A stretch of 64,000 nt of DNA, taken from assembly GCA_051251725.1 (NCBI GenBank), contig JBPOFN010000023.1, forward strand, positions 3,266 through 67,265, in the 5' to 3' direction. How positions within the stretch are numbered: the stretch's first letter is position 1; each line of letters begins with the position of its first letter. The stretch is from JALZUE01 sp051251725 (GTDB lineage Bacteria; Pseudomonadota; Gammaproteobacteria; Enterobacterales; Alteromonadaceae). Made by a program: the position numbers and the translations under genes. Below the pieces are notes generated by a model. That model saw only the letters and a list, made by a program, of their open reading frames with translations. It did not search any database and was not told the origin of the DNA. Below are positions 51,201-59,329 of this stretch, piece after piece.

Positions 51201-53732
51201 ATGTGCCCAAGCAAAGTCATGTCAGTTGAAGAAAAAACGCAAGAAACACAAATTCAAGAATTATTAGCGCAGATGGATGCTATTAATCGCGTACAAGCGG
51301 TGATTGAATTTACGATGGAAGGCTCGATTATTACCGCGAATGATAACTTTCTCAATGCCATGGGCTATACCCTTGAAGAAATTAAAGGTAAACATCACAG
51401 TTTATTTGTTACACCTGAATTTAAAGTCAGTAATGAATACAAAGAATTTTGGGAGCATTTACAGCGCGGTGAATTTGAATCGAAAGAATACAAACGCTTA
51501 GGTAAAAATGGCAAAGAAGTGTGGATCCAGGCGTCATACAATCCGATTTTAGATGCCAAAGGTACCCCGACTAAAGTCGTTAAATTTGCCACTGATGTTA
51601 CTGAGCAAAAACTGCTCAATGCCAATTTTTCCGGCCAAATTGATGCCATGAGTAAATCGCAAGCGGTGATCGAATTCAATATGGATGGCACCATTATTAC
51701 CGCGAATGATAATTTTTTGAATGCCATGGGCTATACCCTTGAAGAAATTAAAGGCCAACATCATAGCTTGTTTGTTGAGCCGGAATTTAAAATAAGCCAT
51801 GAATACAAAGAATTTTGGGAAAGCTTAAATCGTGGTCAATATGAATCGAAAGAATATAAACGATTAGGAAAAGGCGGGAAAGAAATTTGGATACAAGCTT
51901 CATATAACCCGATTTTAGATTTAAATGGTAAGCCATATAAAGTAGTTAAATTTGCAACCGATGTCAGTGAAGAAAAATTACGTAATGCAGATTTTTCCGG
52001 CCAAATTGATGCCATGAGTAAATCGCAAGCGGTGATCGAATTCAATATGGATGGCACCATTATTACCGCGAATGATAATTTTTTGAATGCCATGGGCTAT
52101 ACCCTTGAAGAAATTAAAGGCCAACATCATAGCTTGTTTGTTGAGCCGGAATTTAAAATAAGCCATGAATACAAAGAATTTTGGGAAAGCTTAAATCGTG
52201 GTCAATATGAATCGAAAGAATATAAACGATTAGGAAAAGGCGGGAAAGAAATTTGGATACAAGCTTCATATAACCCGATTTTAGATTTAAATGGTAAGCC
52301 ATATAAAGTAGTTAAATTTGCAACCGATGTCAGTGAAGAAAAATTACGTAATGCAGATTTTTCTGGTCAAATTGAAGCTATGAGTAAATCGCAAGCGGTG
52401 ATCGAATTCAATATGGATGGCACCATTATCACCGCGAATGATAACTTTTTGAATGCTATGGGATACACACTTCAAGAGATTCAGGGGCAGCATCATAGTA
52501 TTTTTGTTAGCCCTAGTTATAAATCCACTATTGAATATCAGCAGTTTTGGGAAAAGCTTAATCGAGGTGAATATGACAGTAATGAATATTTACGTCTTGG
52601 TAAAAATGGTAAAGAAGTATGGATACAAGCTTCGTACAATCCTATTTTAGATTTAAACGGTAAAACTTTTAAAGTGGTTAAATACGCGACCGATATAACC
52701 GGACGTAAGCAAGCTATCTCGCAGATAAAAGAGACCTTAATGACCTTATCTCAAGGTGATTTAACTAAAGGTATAGAAACAGAATTGGTGGGTGAATTTA
52801 GTATTATTGGCAATTCTATTAATGAATTTATCAATGTGCTAAATGAAATGGTGAGTAATATCCGCACTACCTCAACACAGGTTGTTGATTCGGCAATAGA
52901 AATAGCTGCGGGTAACAATGAGCTTAGTCATCGTACCGAGTCACAAGCTTCTAGCCTTGAAGAAACAGCCTCAGCGATGGAGGAGCTAACAAGTACGGTT
53001 CAGCAAAATGCTGAAAACTCGACCGAAGCAAGTAAATTATCATCACTGGTGATGCAAAAAGCGACCAATGGCGGTGAAGTGGTGAAAAATGCCATAACTG
53101 CGATGACAGACATTAATCGTTCGAGTAAAAAAATCGCCGATATTATTAGTGTTATTGATGAAATTGCTTTTCAGACCAATTTATTAGCATTAAATGCAGC
53201 GGTTGAAGCCGCAAGAGCTGGAGAACAAGGACGAGGTTTTGCTGTCGTTGCGGCTGAAGTACGTAATTTAGCTCAGCGCTCTGCTGGCGCCGCAAAAGAA
53301 ATTAAAGGTTTGATTAATGATAGTGTTGAAGCCGTTGGCCAAGGCACTAAATTAGTCGATGAAACAGGGCAAACATTTACCGAGTTAGTTTCGTCTATTG
53401 ATGAAGTCACTGGCATGCTTAATGACATTGATAGTGCCGGTAAAGAGCAATCAGCAGGCATTGGCGAGGTCAGTGCAGCGGTTAGTCAAATGGATGAAAT
53501 GACACAACAAAATGCGGCCTTGGTGGAAGAGGCAAGTGCGTCGAGTCAATCAATGGAAGAACAAGCGCAAGCTTTATTAGAGCAAGTATCCTTTTTCAAT
53601 ATTGGTGAAGAAGAAGTTGAGCCAGTGAAAAGCCCAGCGAGAAGAAAGTTACCCGTTAAACGTGCAGCGCCAACAGTCGCAAGGCGTGTTCGTGCAACTA
53701 CGCCATCTGATCAAGAGTGGGAAGAGTTTTAG
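51201..53732 (+). CDS. Soluble methyl-accepting chemotaxis protein with four PAS domains
   Basis: About 843 residues from the ATG at 51201 (AAGGA box 10 nt upstream). An ATG pair at 51168 gives 11 more residues. No transmembrane helix is present, so it is a cytoplasmic receptor. Four PAS modules of about 122 residues (51240-52720) each carry the block IEFNMDGTIITANDNFLNAMG-like strand (first copy slightly different), HHS(L/I)FV and W-I-QASYNPILD. Modules 2 and 3 appear identical. Then come a short HAMP-like helix (SQGDLTKGIETELVGEFS) and an MCP signalling hairpin with IDEIAFQTNLLALNAAVEAA. The C-terminus DQEWEEF is a pentapeptide-type tether for CheR/CheB, as in Aer2/McpB of Pseudomonas. The PAS ligand is unknown; redox, oxygen or heme sensing is possible. 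Confidence 0.93.
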   Translation: MCPSKVMSVEEKTQETQIQELLAQMDAINRVQAVIEFTMEGSIITANDNFLNAMGYTLEEIKGKHHSLFVTPEFKVSNEYKEFWEHLQRGEFESKEYKRLGKNGKEVWIQASYNPILDAKGTPTKVVKFATDVTEQKLLNANFSGQIDAMSKSQAVIEFNMDGTIITANDNFLNAMGYTLEEIKGQHHSLFVEPEFKISHEYKEFWESLNRGQYESKEYKRLGKGGKEIWIQASYNPILDLNGKPYKVVKFATDVSEEKLRNADFSGQIDAMSKSQAVIEFNMDGTIITANDNFLNAMGYTLEEIKGQHHSLFVEPEFKISHEYKEFWESLNRGQYESKEYKRLGKGGKEIWIQASYNPILDLNGKPYKVVKFATDVSEEKLRNADFSGQIEAMSKSQAVIEFNMDGTIITANDNFLNAMGYTLQEIQGQHHSIFVSPSYKSTIEYQQFWEKLNRGEYDSNEYLRLGKNGKEVWIQASYNPILDLNGKTFKVVKYATDITGRKQAISQIKETLMTLSQGDLTKGIETELVGEFSIIGNSINEFINVLNEMVSNIRTTSTQVVDSAIEIAAGNNELSHRTESQASSLEETASAMEELTSTVQQNAENSTEASKLSSLVMQKATNGGEVVKNAITAMTDINRSSKKIADIISVIDEIAFQTNLLALNAAVEAARAGEQGRGFAVVAAEVRNLAQRSAGAAKEIKGLINDSVEAVGQGTKLVDETGQTFTELVSSIDEVTGMLNDIDSAGKEQSAGIGEVSAAVSQMDEMTQQNAALVEEASASSQSMEEQAQALLEQVSFFNIGEEEVEPVKSPARRKLPVKRAAPTVARRVRATTPSDQEWEEF
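51625..52356 (+). repeat. Tandem duplication of one PAS module (2 x 366 nt)
   Basis: Copy one 51625-51990 and copy two 51991-52356 read identically by eye over the full 366 nt (122 codons). The flanking PAS 1 and PAS 4 units are clearly diverged, although the first ~100 nt of PAS 4 are again nearly identical. In frame, so the protein is intact. Confidence 0.92.
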
Positions 53733-53740
53733 ACTGAATA

Positions 53741-54580
53741 ATGGCTAATGAAAGAAATTCGGATGTGGTTTTATCTGCAAAAGACTTTCGGTTTATCTGT
53801 GACTTTGTCTACGAACATACCGGCATTGTGCTCAGTGAGTCTAAAAGAGAGATGGTCTATCGGCGTCTCTCTCGAATAGTCAGAGAGCGCAACCTGCAAT
53901 CTTTTACTGAGTATTGTCAGTTATTGCGAAATAACCCACCAAGTGAAATGGGTTATTTCATCAATGCAATTACAACAAACTTAACCAGTTTTTTTAGAGA
54001 AGCACATCATTTCGAGTTTTTAGCAGCGACAGAATTGCCTAATTTACTGAAAAACAAGCGAGATAAAAAAATTCGCATATGGTCTTCCGCTTGCTCTACG
54101 GGTGAGGAGCCTTATTCGGTTGCGATGACTATTGTGCAGTCGATGAAAGAAAAACTGTCAACATGGGATGTGAAAATATTAGCTACGGATATTGATAGTG
54201 ATGTCTTAGCTAAAGCACGTGCAGGAATCTATGAAGATAAAGATAATTTGATGCAGGCCAAGATTAAGCAGCAATTCTTTAATAAAGGGACAGGTCAAAA
54301 TAGTCAACGGATGAGAGCCAATGAAACTATTAAAAAATATATTACATTTAAGCAATTAAATTTGTTGAATGAATGGCCAATGAAAGGGCCTTTTGATGTG
54401 ATTTTTTGTCGAAACGTTGTGATCTATTTTGATAAAGAAACACAGCAAGAATTGTTTAGTCGCTTTTATCAATTACTTTCTCCTGGTGGATTATTAATTT
54501 TAGGACATAGTGAAAATCTAGGTAAATGCCAAGAATATTTTGAGAATATTGGCCGTACCATCTTTAGAAAACCTTGGTAA
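53741..54580 (+). CDS. cheR: Chemoreceptor methyltransferase CheR
   Basis: 279 residues. An N-terminal helical domain (about 10-80) is followed by the SAM-binding domain: IWSSACSTGEEPYSVAM (motif I), LATDIDSDVL, and DVIFCRNVVIYFDKETQQELF. In the beta-subdomain the loop FFNKGTGQNS carries a Gly183-Thr184-Gly185 insert, the feature of pentapeptide-dependent CheR proteins. This fits the WEEF tail on the neighbouring receptor. It methylates receptor glutamates for adaptation. It starts 8 nt after the receptor stop. Confidence 0.94.
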   Translation: MANERNSDVVLSAKDFRFICDFVYEHTGIVLSESKREMVYRRLSRIVRERNLQSFTEYCQLLRNNPPSEMGYFINAITTNLTSFFREAHHFEFLAATELPNLLKNKRDKKIRIWSSACSTGEEPYSVAMTIVQSMKEKLSTWDVKILATDIDSDVLAKARAGIYEDKDNLMQAKIKQQFFNKGTGQNSQRMRANETIKKYITFKQLNLLNEWPMKGPFDVIFCRNVVIYFDKETQQELFSRFYQLLSPGGLLILGHSENLGKCQEYFENIGRTIFRKPW

Positions 54581-54592
54581 AAGGGACTGAGC

Positions 54593-55246
54593 TTGCTACC
54601 AGAAGATATAGTTCGAGAGTATAAAAAAAACTGTCTGCCCGAGTTCTCTCATATTAATCATTATTGGGATAGGCAACGAAAATGTGTGGTATCAAAAATT
54701 TTGCCGGGCGAGTTTTTTATGTCGAAATCAAAGGGATTAATTGCCACGACTTTAGGTTCTTGTATCTCGGCATGCATTTGGGATGAAAGCGCTAAAATAG
54801 GTGGCATGAACCATTTTATGCTCCCCGTTAGTGATAAAGGAGAACATGAGGTTAATTGGGCAAGTCGAGGGAAAGTATCTGACGCAACACGATATGGCAA
54901 CTTTGCAATGGAGCACCTGATTAATATGATTTTGAAGCATGGAGGCTGCCGAACAAGTTTAAGTGCAAAAGTGTTTGGCGGCGGCAAAGTTCTGCAAAAA
55001 ATGTCTGACGTTGGCGAACGTAACATTCAATTTGTATTTGAGTATTTAGATAACGAAAAAATAGCGGTTGTTAAATCGGATATTGGTTTGATTTATCCGC
55101 GTAAAGTCTTGTTTGATCCTATATCTGGTAAGGCTTACATAAAAAGATTAGATAATTTACATAATGATACCATTGTACGTAGAGAGCATGACTATCGTAC
55201 CACTATTGATGATAGTGATGTTGGTGGCGAGATAGAGCTTTTTTAA
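54593..55246 (+). CDS. cheD: Chemoreceptor glutamine deamidase CheD
   Basis: 217 residues from a TTG at 54593 with an AAGGGA box 6 nt upstream. An internal ATG at 54720 would lose the N-terminal family segment. The active-site Cys is in IATTLGSCISACIWD, the His in GGMNHFMLP, and the Thr/Ser region in SLSAKVFGGGKVL. CheD deamidates specific receptor glutamines. The protein ends GGEIELF, a tail shared with the CheZ-like protein two genes on. It lies between cheR and cheB, the order seen in Aer2-type clusters. Confidence 0.9.
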   Translation: MLPEDIVREYKKNCLPEFSHINHYWDRQRKCVVSKILPGEFFMSKSKGLIATTLGSCISACIWDESAKIGGMNHFMLPVSDKGEHEVNWASRGKVSDATRYGNFAMEHLINMILKHGGCRTSLSAKVFGGGKVLQKMSDVGERNIQFVFEYLDNEKIAVVKSDIGLIYPRKVLFDPISGKAYIKRLDNLHNDTIVRREHDYRTTIDDSDVGGEIELF

Positions 55247-55262
55247 GCGCCTGGAATTTTTA

Positions 55263-56336
55263 ATGACAAAAATCAAAGTACTCATTGTTGACGACTCTAC
55301 AGTGGTAAGAAAAATTGTCCGAGAATTATTATCAGCGGATCCCGACATTGAAGTGGTTGGCGAAGCTGAAAATCCGTTTGTCGCTAGAGACTTAATTAAA
55401 AGTCTTAATCCGGACCTTATTACCTTAGACGTTGAAATGCCTAAAATGGATGGCATTACTTTTTTGGCAAATTTAATGCGATTAAGGCCAATGCCTGTGG
55501 TTATGTTATCAACCTTAACCACCAAAGGTGCTGACATTACTTTGCAAGCGCTAGAATTAGGGGCGATAGATTTCATTGCCAAACCCAATGTTGAAACATT
55601 ATTTGGTAGCAAATCTACTTTTAGCGATTTTTTAATTGAGAAAGTTAAACAAGCGGTAAAAGTTGACCAAAAGCAGCACCAGCTAACGAGTAAGCTTATT
55701 GATAGTGGTAAGAGTAGTATTTTACCGTTTAATGGCAGTGGGCGAAGAAATCACCTGATTGCGATTGGCGCTTCTACGGGCGGAATTGAAGCGTTAAAAG
55801 TAGTACTTAGCCGGTTACCAAAAAATTCACCGCCTATTGTTATTGCTCAACATATACCACCTACATTTAGTGAGCGTTTTGCCAATCGATTAAATGCGAT
55901 TTGCGAAGTCACAGTACAAGAAGCAAGGCACGGGATAAAAATCAAAGAAGGCAATGTCTATATTGCTCAAGGGGCAATTCACTTAAGAATAGAAGAAAAA
56001 AATGGTGCGTTATTTTGTGTTTTTGATGATTCCGAGAAAGTGAATCGACATAAACCCTCTGTTGATGTGCTGTTTCGCTCTTTAATACCGATGGCACATA
56101 ATGTTCAAGCGATACTGTTAACAGGTATGGGAAATGATGGTGCACAAGGTATGTTGGAATTAAAAAATGCCGGCGCTAAAACGCTTATTCAAGATAAGAA
56201 TAGTAGTTTGATTTGGGGTATGCCCGGCAGTGCTTATAAATTGTCTGCTCACCTAGAGCAGTGTGATTTATTTGAAATCAGTCAACGAATGCTAACTTAT
56301 GCGAGCTTGACCTTTGATGAAATGAAAGGAGTCTAA
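55263..56336 (+). CDS. cheB: Chemotaxis response regulator protein-glutamate methylesterase CheB
   Basis: 357 residues. Receiver domain 1-125 with Asp10/Asp11 and phospho-acceptor Asp56 in ITLDVEMPKMDGI. Then a linker and the esterase domain (about 165-350) with IGASTGGIEALK (Ser), IAQHIPP (His) and LTGMGNDGAQGM (Asp). It removes receptor methyl groups when phosphorylated by CheA. The stop codon is directly followed by the start of the next gene with no gap, so both are translated together. Confidence 0.95.
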   Translation: MTKIKVLIVDDSTVVRKIVRELLSADPDIEVVGEAENPFVARDLIKSLNPDLITLDVEMPKMDGITFLANLMRLRPMPVVMLSTLTTKGADITLQALELGAIDFIAKPNVETLFGSKSTFSDFLIEKVKQAVKVDQKQHQLTSKLIDSGKSSILPFNGSGRRNHLIAIGASTGGIEALKVVLSRLPKNSPPIVIAQHIPPTFSERFANRLNAICEVTVQEARHGIKIKEGNVYIAQGAIHLRIEEKNGALFCVFDDSEKVNRHKPSVDVLFRSLIPMAHNVQAILLTGMGNDGAQGMLELKNAGAKTLIQDKNSSLIWGMPGSAYKLSAHLEQCDLFEISQRMLTYASLTFDEMKGV

Positions 56337-56996
56337 ATGTTGTTTACTAAGTACCAAACAATAAATGTAAACCTACTGATTTTATTATTAATTAACACAT
56401 TATTTTTTCAAATAACGACGATTAATGTAATTGGCCTTGGTGTGCTGCTTGTTATTGCTTTTGTTAATGTTTTTTCCGCTCGTAAAGTACCTATTGATGA
56501 AGCTATTCCCGCCGCTAAAACTGCGGATGTAAATGACAAATTATTAGCCGCCTTGTCGGAAATTAATCAGGCGATTGATTTTGAAGTAACTGTTTTTGAA
56601 AATGAAATAAACCGCACTAATCAAATAATTAAAGAAGCTATGCCAGCGATTTCAAATGCGTTCAAAGAGTTAGAAAGTTTAAGTAATCAGCAGCCTAATA
56701 TGAACAATGCTTTAAATAAGCAAATACAAGCCGCGGTGTCAGATGGCATACGTTCGCTACAATTTGAGGATTTCACCTTTCAAATTCTTGATTCGTTAAA
56801 GAGTAATATTCATTCATTAACAGAAATAAGTGCTGAAATAGTTACGTTTCAACATGCAGTACAACGAGATGAATTATCTGCAGTCATCAATTTAAAAGAA
56901 AAATGCCAAGCTATTTCTGTGAAATCTAAACTAAGAAATGATGTGAGACATGTTAATCAAACATCGATGGAAGAGGGAGAGATTGAACTGTTTTAA
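56337..56996 (+). CDS. Membrane-anchored CheZ-like protein (candidate CheY phosphatase)
   Basis: 219 residues. Two hydrophobic segments at about 11-28 and 30-46 anchor the protein. A predicted all-helical cytoplasmic part follows. Residues 141-150 read LQFEDFTFQI, the same D-x3-Q spacing as the CheZ active site (E. coli QDFQDLTGQV, Asp143/Gln147); here Asp145 and Gln149. The C-terminus EEGEIELF is an acidic/hydrophobic tail comparable in kind to the CheY-binding C-terminal peptide of CheZ. The gene abuts cheB and no other phosphatase (CheZ, CheC, CheX) is in the cluster. Identification rests on a short motif plus context; it could instead be an unrelated helical adaptor. Confidence 0.55.
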   Translation: MLFTKYQTINVNLLILLLINTLFFQITTINVIGLGVLLVIAFVNVFSARKVPIDEAIPAAKTADVNDKLLAALSEINQAIDFEVTVFENEINRTNQIIKEAMPAISNAFKELESLSNQQPNMNNALNKQIQAAVSDGIRSLQFEDFTFQILDSLKSNIHSLTEISAEIVTFQHAVQRDELSAVINLKEKCQAISVKSKLRNDVRHVNQTSMEEGEIELF

Positions 56997-57219
56997 CGAG
57001 AAAAAATCTAGTAATAGACTATTATCATGGTGGCAACAATATTACCGGTGGCGCTGTTATGAAAAATTGTTTAGCGCATGTTTATAACATCTTAGGTATT
57101 ACTGAGTTGAGTCAAAGCTTAAAACGGGAAAATATCAGTCGCAGATAAGCGGTGTTAATTGTGTTTACTAGATGAATTGGCACTTAGTCTATTTTGAACA
57201 ATGAATTCAGGGGGGATAT
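56997..57219. other. Gap between the chemosensory genes and the signalling trio
   Basis: 223 bp. It contains one small open frame of 29 codons starting with ATG at 57059 and ending at 57148; the same frame is open upstream to 56987. It matches nothing I recognise and lacks a good ribosome-binding site, so it may be a gene remnant or chance. A GGGGG box directly precedes the next gene. TAGATGAATTGG near 57173 resembles the end of the MITE-like element at 41436. Confidence 0.35.
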
Positions 57220-58146
57220 ATGGAATCAATATACAAGCTTACTATTTTAATTGTTGATGATAACCGTATGATGAGAGAAGTCATCAATAAAATGTTATCC
57301 CCTTTAAATCATCATATTTTAATATCTGACGGTTACGAGTCGGCACTGGCTTATCTTGAAAGCGACAATGTCGATTTAATTTTGATGGATATTGAAATGC
57401 CTGAAGTTAATGGCTTTGAATTAACTCAAATGATCCGACAAAAATATGCTCGCTGGCTACCTATTATCTTTCTTAGCGCCAATAATAATGAGTTATCCGT
57501 AGAGAAAGGGTTAAATGCTGGCGGAGATGACTATCTCACTAAACCCATTAGCCAGATAATTCTTTATGCCAAAATTAGAGCGATGTCTCGCATTGCCGAA
57601 TTACAATTTAAACTAGACACTCTGGATAAAAAATTAGCAAAGCTTAGCAGCCAAGACCCATTAACCAAGCTGCTTAATAGACGCGCATTAGAAGATAAAT
57701 TAAAAACTCACTGGCTTAATCACAAACGCGATAATAGCTCTATTTCTCTGCTGGTGATTAATATTGATTATTTTAAATTATTTAACGAGCATTATGGTCG
57801 CGCTGAAGGTGATGCTTGTTTAAAACGGTTTTCGCTAATGTTGAAACGACAAGTAAACCGCGAAACTGACACGGTTGCGCGATATGACGGAGAAGTGTTT
57901 GTTATTTTACTACCATATACTGACGAATATGGCGCAAAGCAGCTCGCTGAAAAAGTATTATTAAGTTTGTCGTCGGAGCCGATTAAACATGATTTTTCAC
58001 CGACAGAACTATTTGTTACCGCCAGCATCGGCATTGCATCTAGCCAAGGTATGGGGTCGGGTTATAAACATTTATTAAAAACAGCTGATTTGGCCCTTTA
58101 TCAAGCGAAAAAAAATGGCAGAAACTGTATTGCCACCCATAAATAA
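57220..58146 (+). CDS. Response regulator with degenerate GGDEF domain
   Basis: 308 residues. An N-terminal receiver (1-120) with intact Asp13/Asp14, phospho-acceptor Asp57 in ILMDIEMPEVNG and Lys in YLTKPIS. A coiled linker (about 120-135) and a diguanylate-cyclase fold (about 138-305) starting DPLTKLLNRRALE. The signature is altered: the metal Asp of the DxDxFK strand is Asn181 (NIDYFK), and the GGDEF loop reads DGEVF (223-227). It is therefore probably unable to make c-di-GMP and may bind a nucleotide or partner only. It stands behind the chemosensory genes with a strong GGGGG-type ribosome-binding site. Confidence 0.85.
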   Translation: MESIYKLTILIVDDNRMMREVINKMLSPLNHHILISDGYESALAYLESDNVDLILMDIEMPEVNGFELTQMIRQKYARWLPIIFLSANNNELSVEKGLNAGGDDYLTKPISQIILYAKIRAMSRIAELQFKLDTLDKKLAKLSSQDPLTKLLNRRALEDKLKTHWLNHKRDNSSISLLVINIDYFKLFNEHYGRAEGDACLKRFSLMLKRQVNRETDTVARYDGEVFVILLPYTDEYGAKQLAEKVLLSLSSEPIKHDFSPTELFVTASIGIASSQGMGSGYKHLLKTADLALYQAKKNGRNCIATHK

Positions 58147-58174
58147 TATCTTGTAAAAATAAAAAGGATTTAAA

Positions 58175-59329
58175 ATGGACAAACCAAGTGTGTTAATTAT
58201 TGATGATAATACAGATTATCTTTCCTTATTACAGGAAGCATTAAGTGATAAATATGAAGTTATGTTGGCAGAGAATTTAGCCGTTGCAGAGGAGGCTATT
58301 TTAGCACATGGCAGCTTTGATATTGCTTTAGTTGATGAACACATAGGCAAAGAAATTGGTTCTGTCTGGATTGCAGAAAAGGTGCTGACAAAAAACACAG
58401 CCACATCGTTTGTTTTATATTCAGGTTTAGCAACCGAAGAAGCGATATTGAATGGTTTAATTTGCGGCGCGGATGACTTTTTAACTAAACCTATGTCATT
58501 AATTTCGCTCTCTAATAAACTAGATAAATTGATTGAATATCAAAATAAAATTCATGGCTATGAAGACGATATTAAATCAAAAGAAAATGTCATTAACATT
58601 TCAATGGCACAAGCTTCTAAATATGGAAGTTGTATGCAGTTAACCTCAAGAATTAATCATTGTTTTACTTATGATAAAATTCGAGACGAAGTTTTTTTGT
58701 TTTTGCATAACATGGGCTTAAAAGGTTGTATTGCTTTTTATCCTTTAGAGCAGGAGCCTATATTTTATAGCTCAACCAACGGTTACTGCTCGCCGGTTGA
58801 AATTAATGTTCAGACTCTATTACATGAAAAACCGCGCCTATTTAGGTTTGGTTCTCGTACTATCTTTAATCACCCACTCATTTCGTTATTGGTTTTAAAC
58901 TTAGAAGAAGGCGCGATTGACACTGACATTTATATTGATGCATTAGCTTCTGTCATTGAGTGTTTAGGCGCTAGAATGGAGTTTTTAATTTATAAAAATT
59001 CACTAGTTAATGTTCAAGAGCAAATCAGTCAGGCAGTTATTGCGACCAAGAACATGGTGCAAGTTTCTAAACATAATCAACAAGAGATAATGAATGAAAT
59101 TGTTCAAAGCATTGGGCAAAGTTTCCATATTCTTGACATGTCGCTTGAACAAGAAAAATATTTAACAGACTTAGTTCAGACTTCACTGAATAAACATTCA
59201 CAAGGTGAAGTGAATTTTATTGAAGTTATTGGTTATTTAGATCAAGCGTTAGCGAGTGTTGATAAATTAAAAGAATTAAATACGGTGGTGGTTGAAGAAA
59301 TACTTGATGATGAGGATGAGTTATTTTGA
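58175..59329 (+). CDS. Response regulator with GAF-like and helical output region
   Basis: 384 residues. Receiver (1-125): LIIDDNTDY, Asp54 in IALVDEHIGKEIG, FVLYSGLA in place of the usual Thr strand, and Lys in FLTKPMS. A region of about 150-300 looks like a GAF-type sensor fold. A C-terminal helical bundle (about 305-370) follows. The protein ends DDEDELF, similar in character to the CheD and CheZ-like tails (GEIELF). No DNA-binding or enzymatic output is visible, so it probably acts by protein contact. Its stop overlaps the TTG start of the hybrid kinase, which makes the kinase its likely partner. Confidence 0.75.
   Translation: MDKPSVLIIDDNTDYLSLLQEALSDKYEVMLAENLAVAEEAILAHGSFDIALVDEHIGKEIGSVWIAEKVLTKNTATSFVLYSGLATEEAILNGLICGADDFLTKPMSLISLSNKLDKLIEYQNKIHGYEDDIKSKENVINISMAQASKYGSCMQLTSRINHCFTYDKIRDEVFLFLHNMGLKGCIAFYPLEQEPIFYSSTNGYCSPVEINVQTLLHEKPRLFRFGSRTIFNHPLISLLVLNLEEGAIDTDIYIDALASVIECLGARMEFLIYKNSLVNVQEQISQAVIATKNMVQVSKHNQQEIMNEIVQSIGQSFHILDMSLEQEKYLTDLVQTSLNKHSQGEVNFIEVIGYLDQALASVDKLKELNTVVVEEILDDEDELF

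Noticed and set aside
57168..57180. TAGATGAATTGG resembling one end of the MITE-like element
   Set aside because: Only 12 bases match and there is no second end nearby; could be chance.
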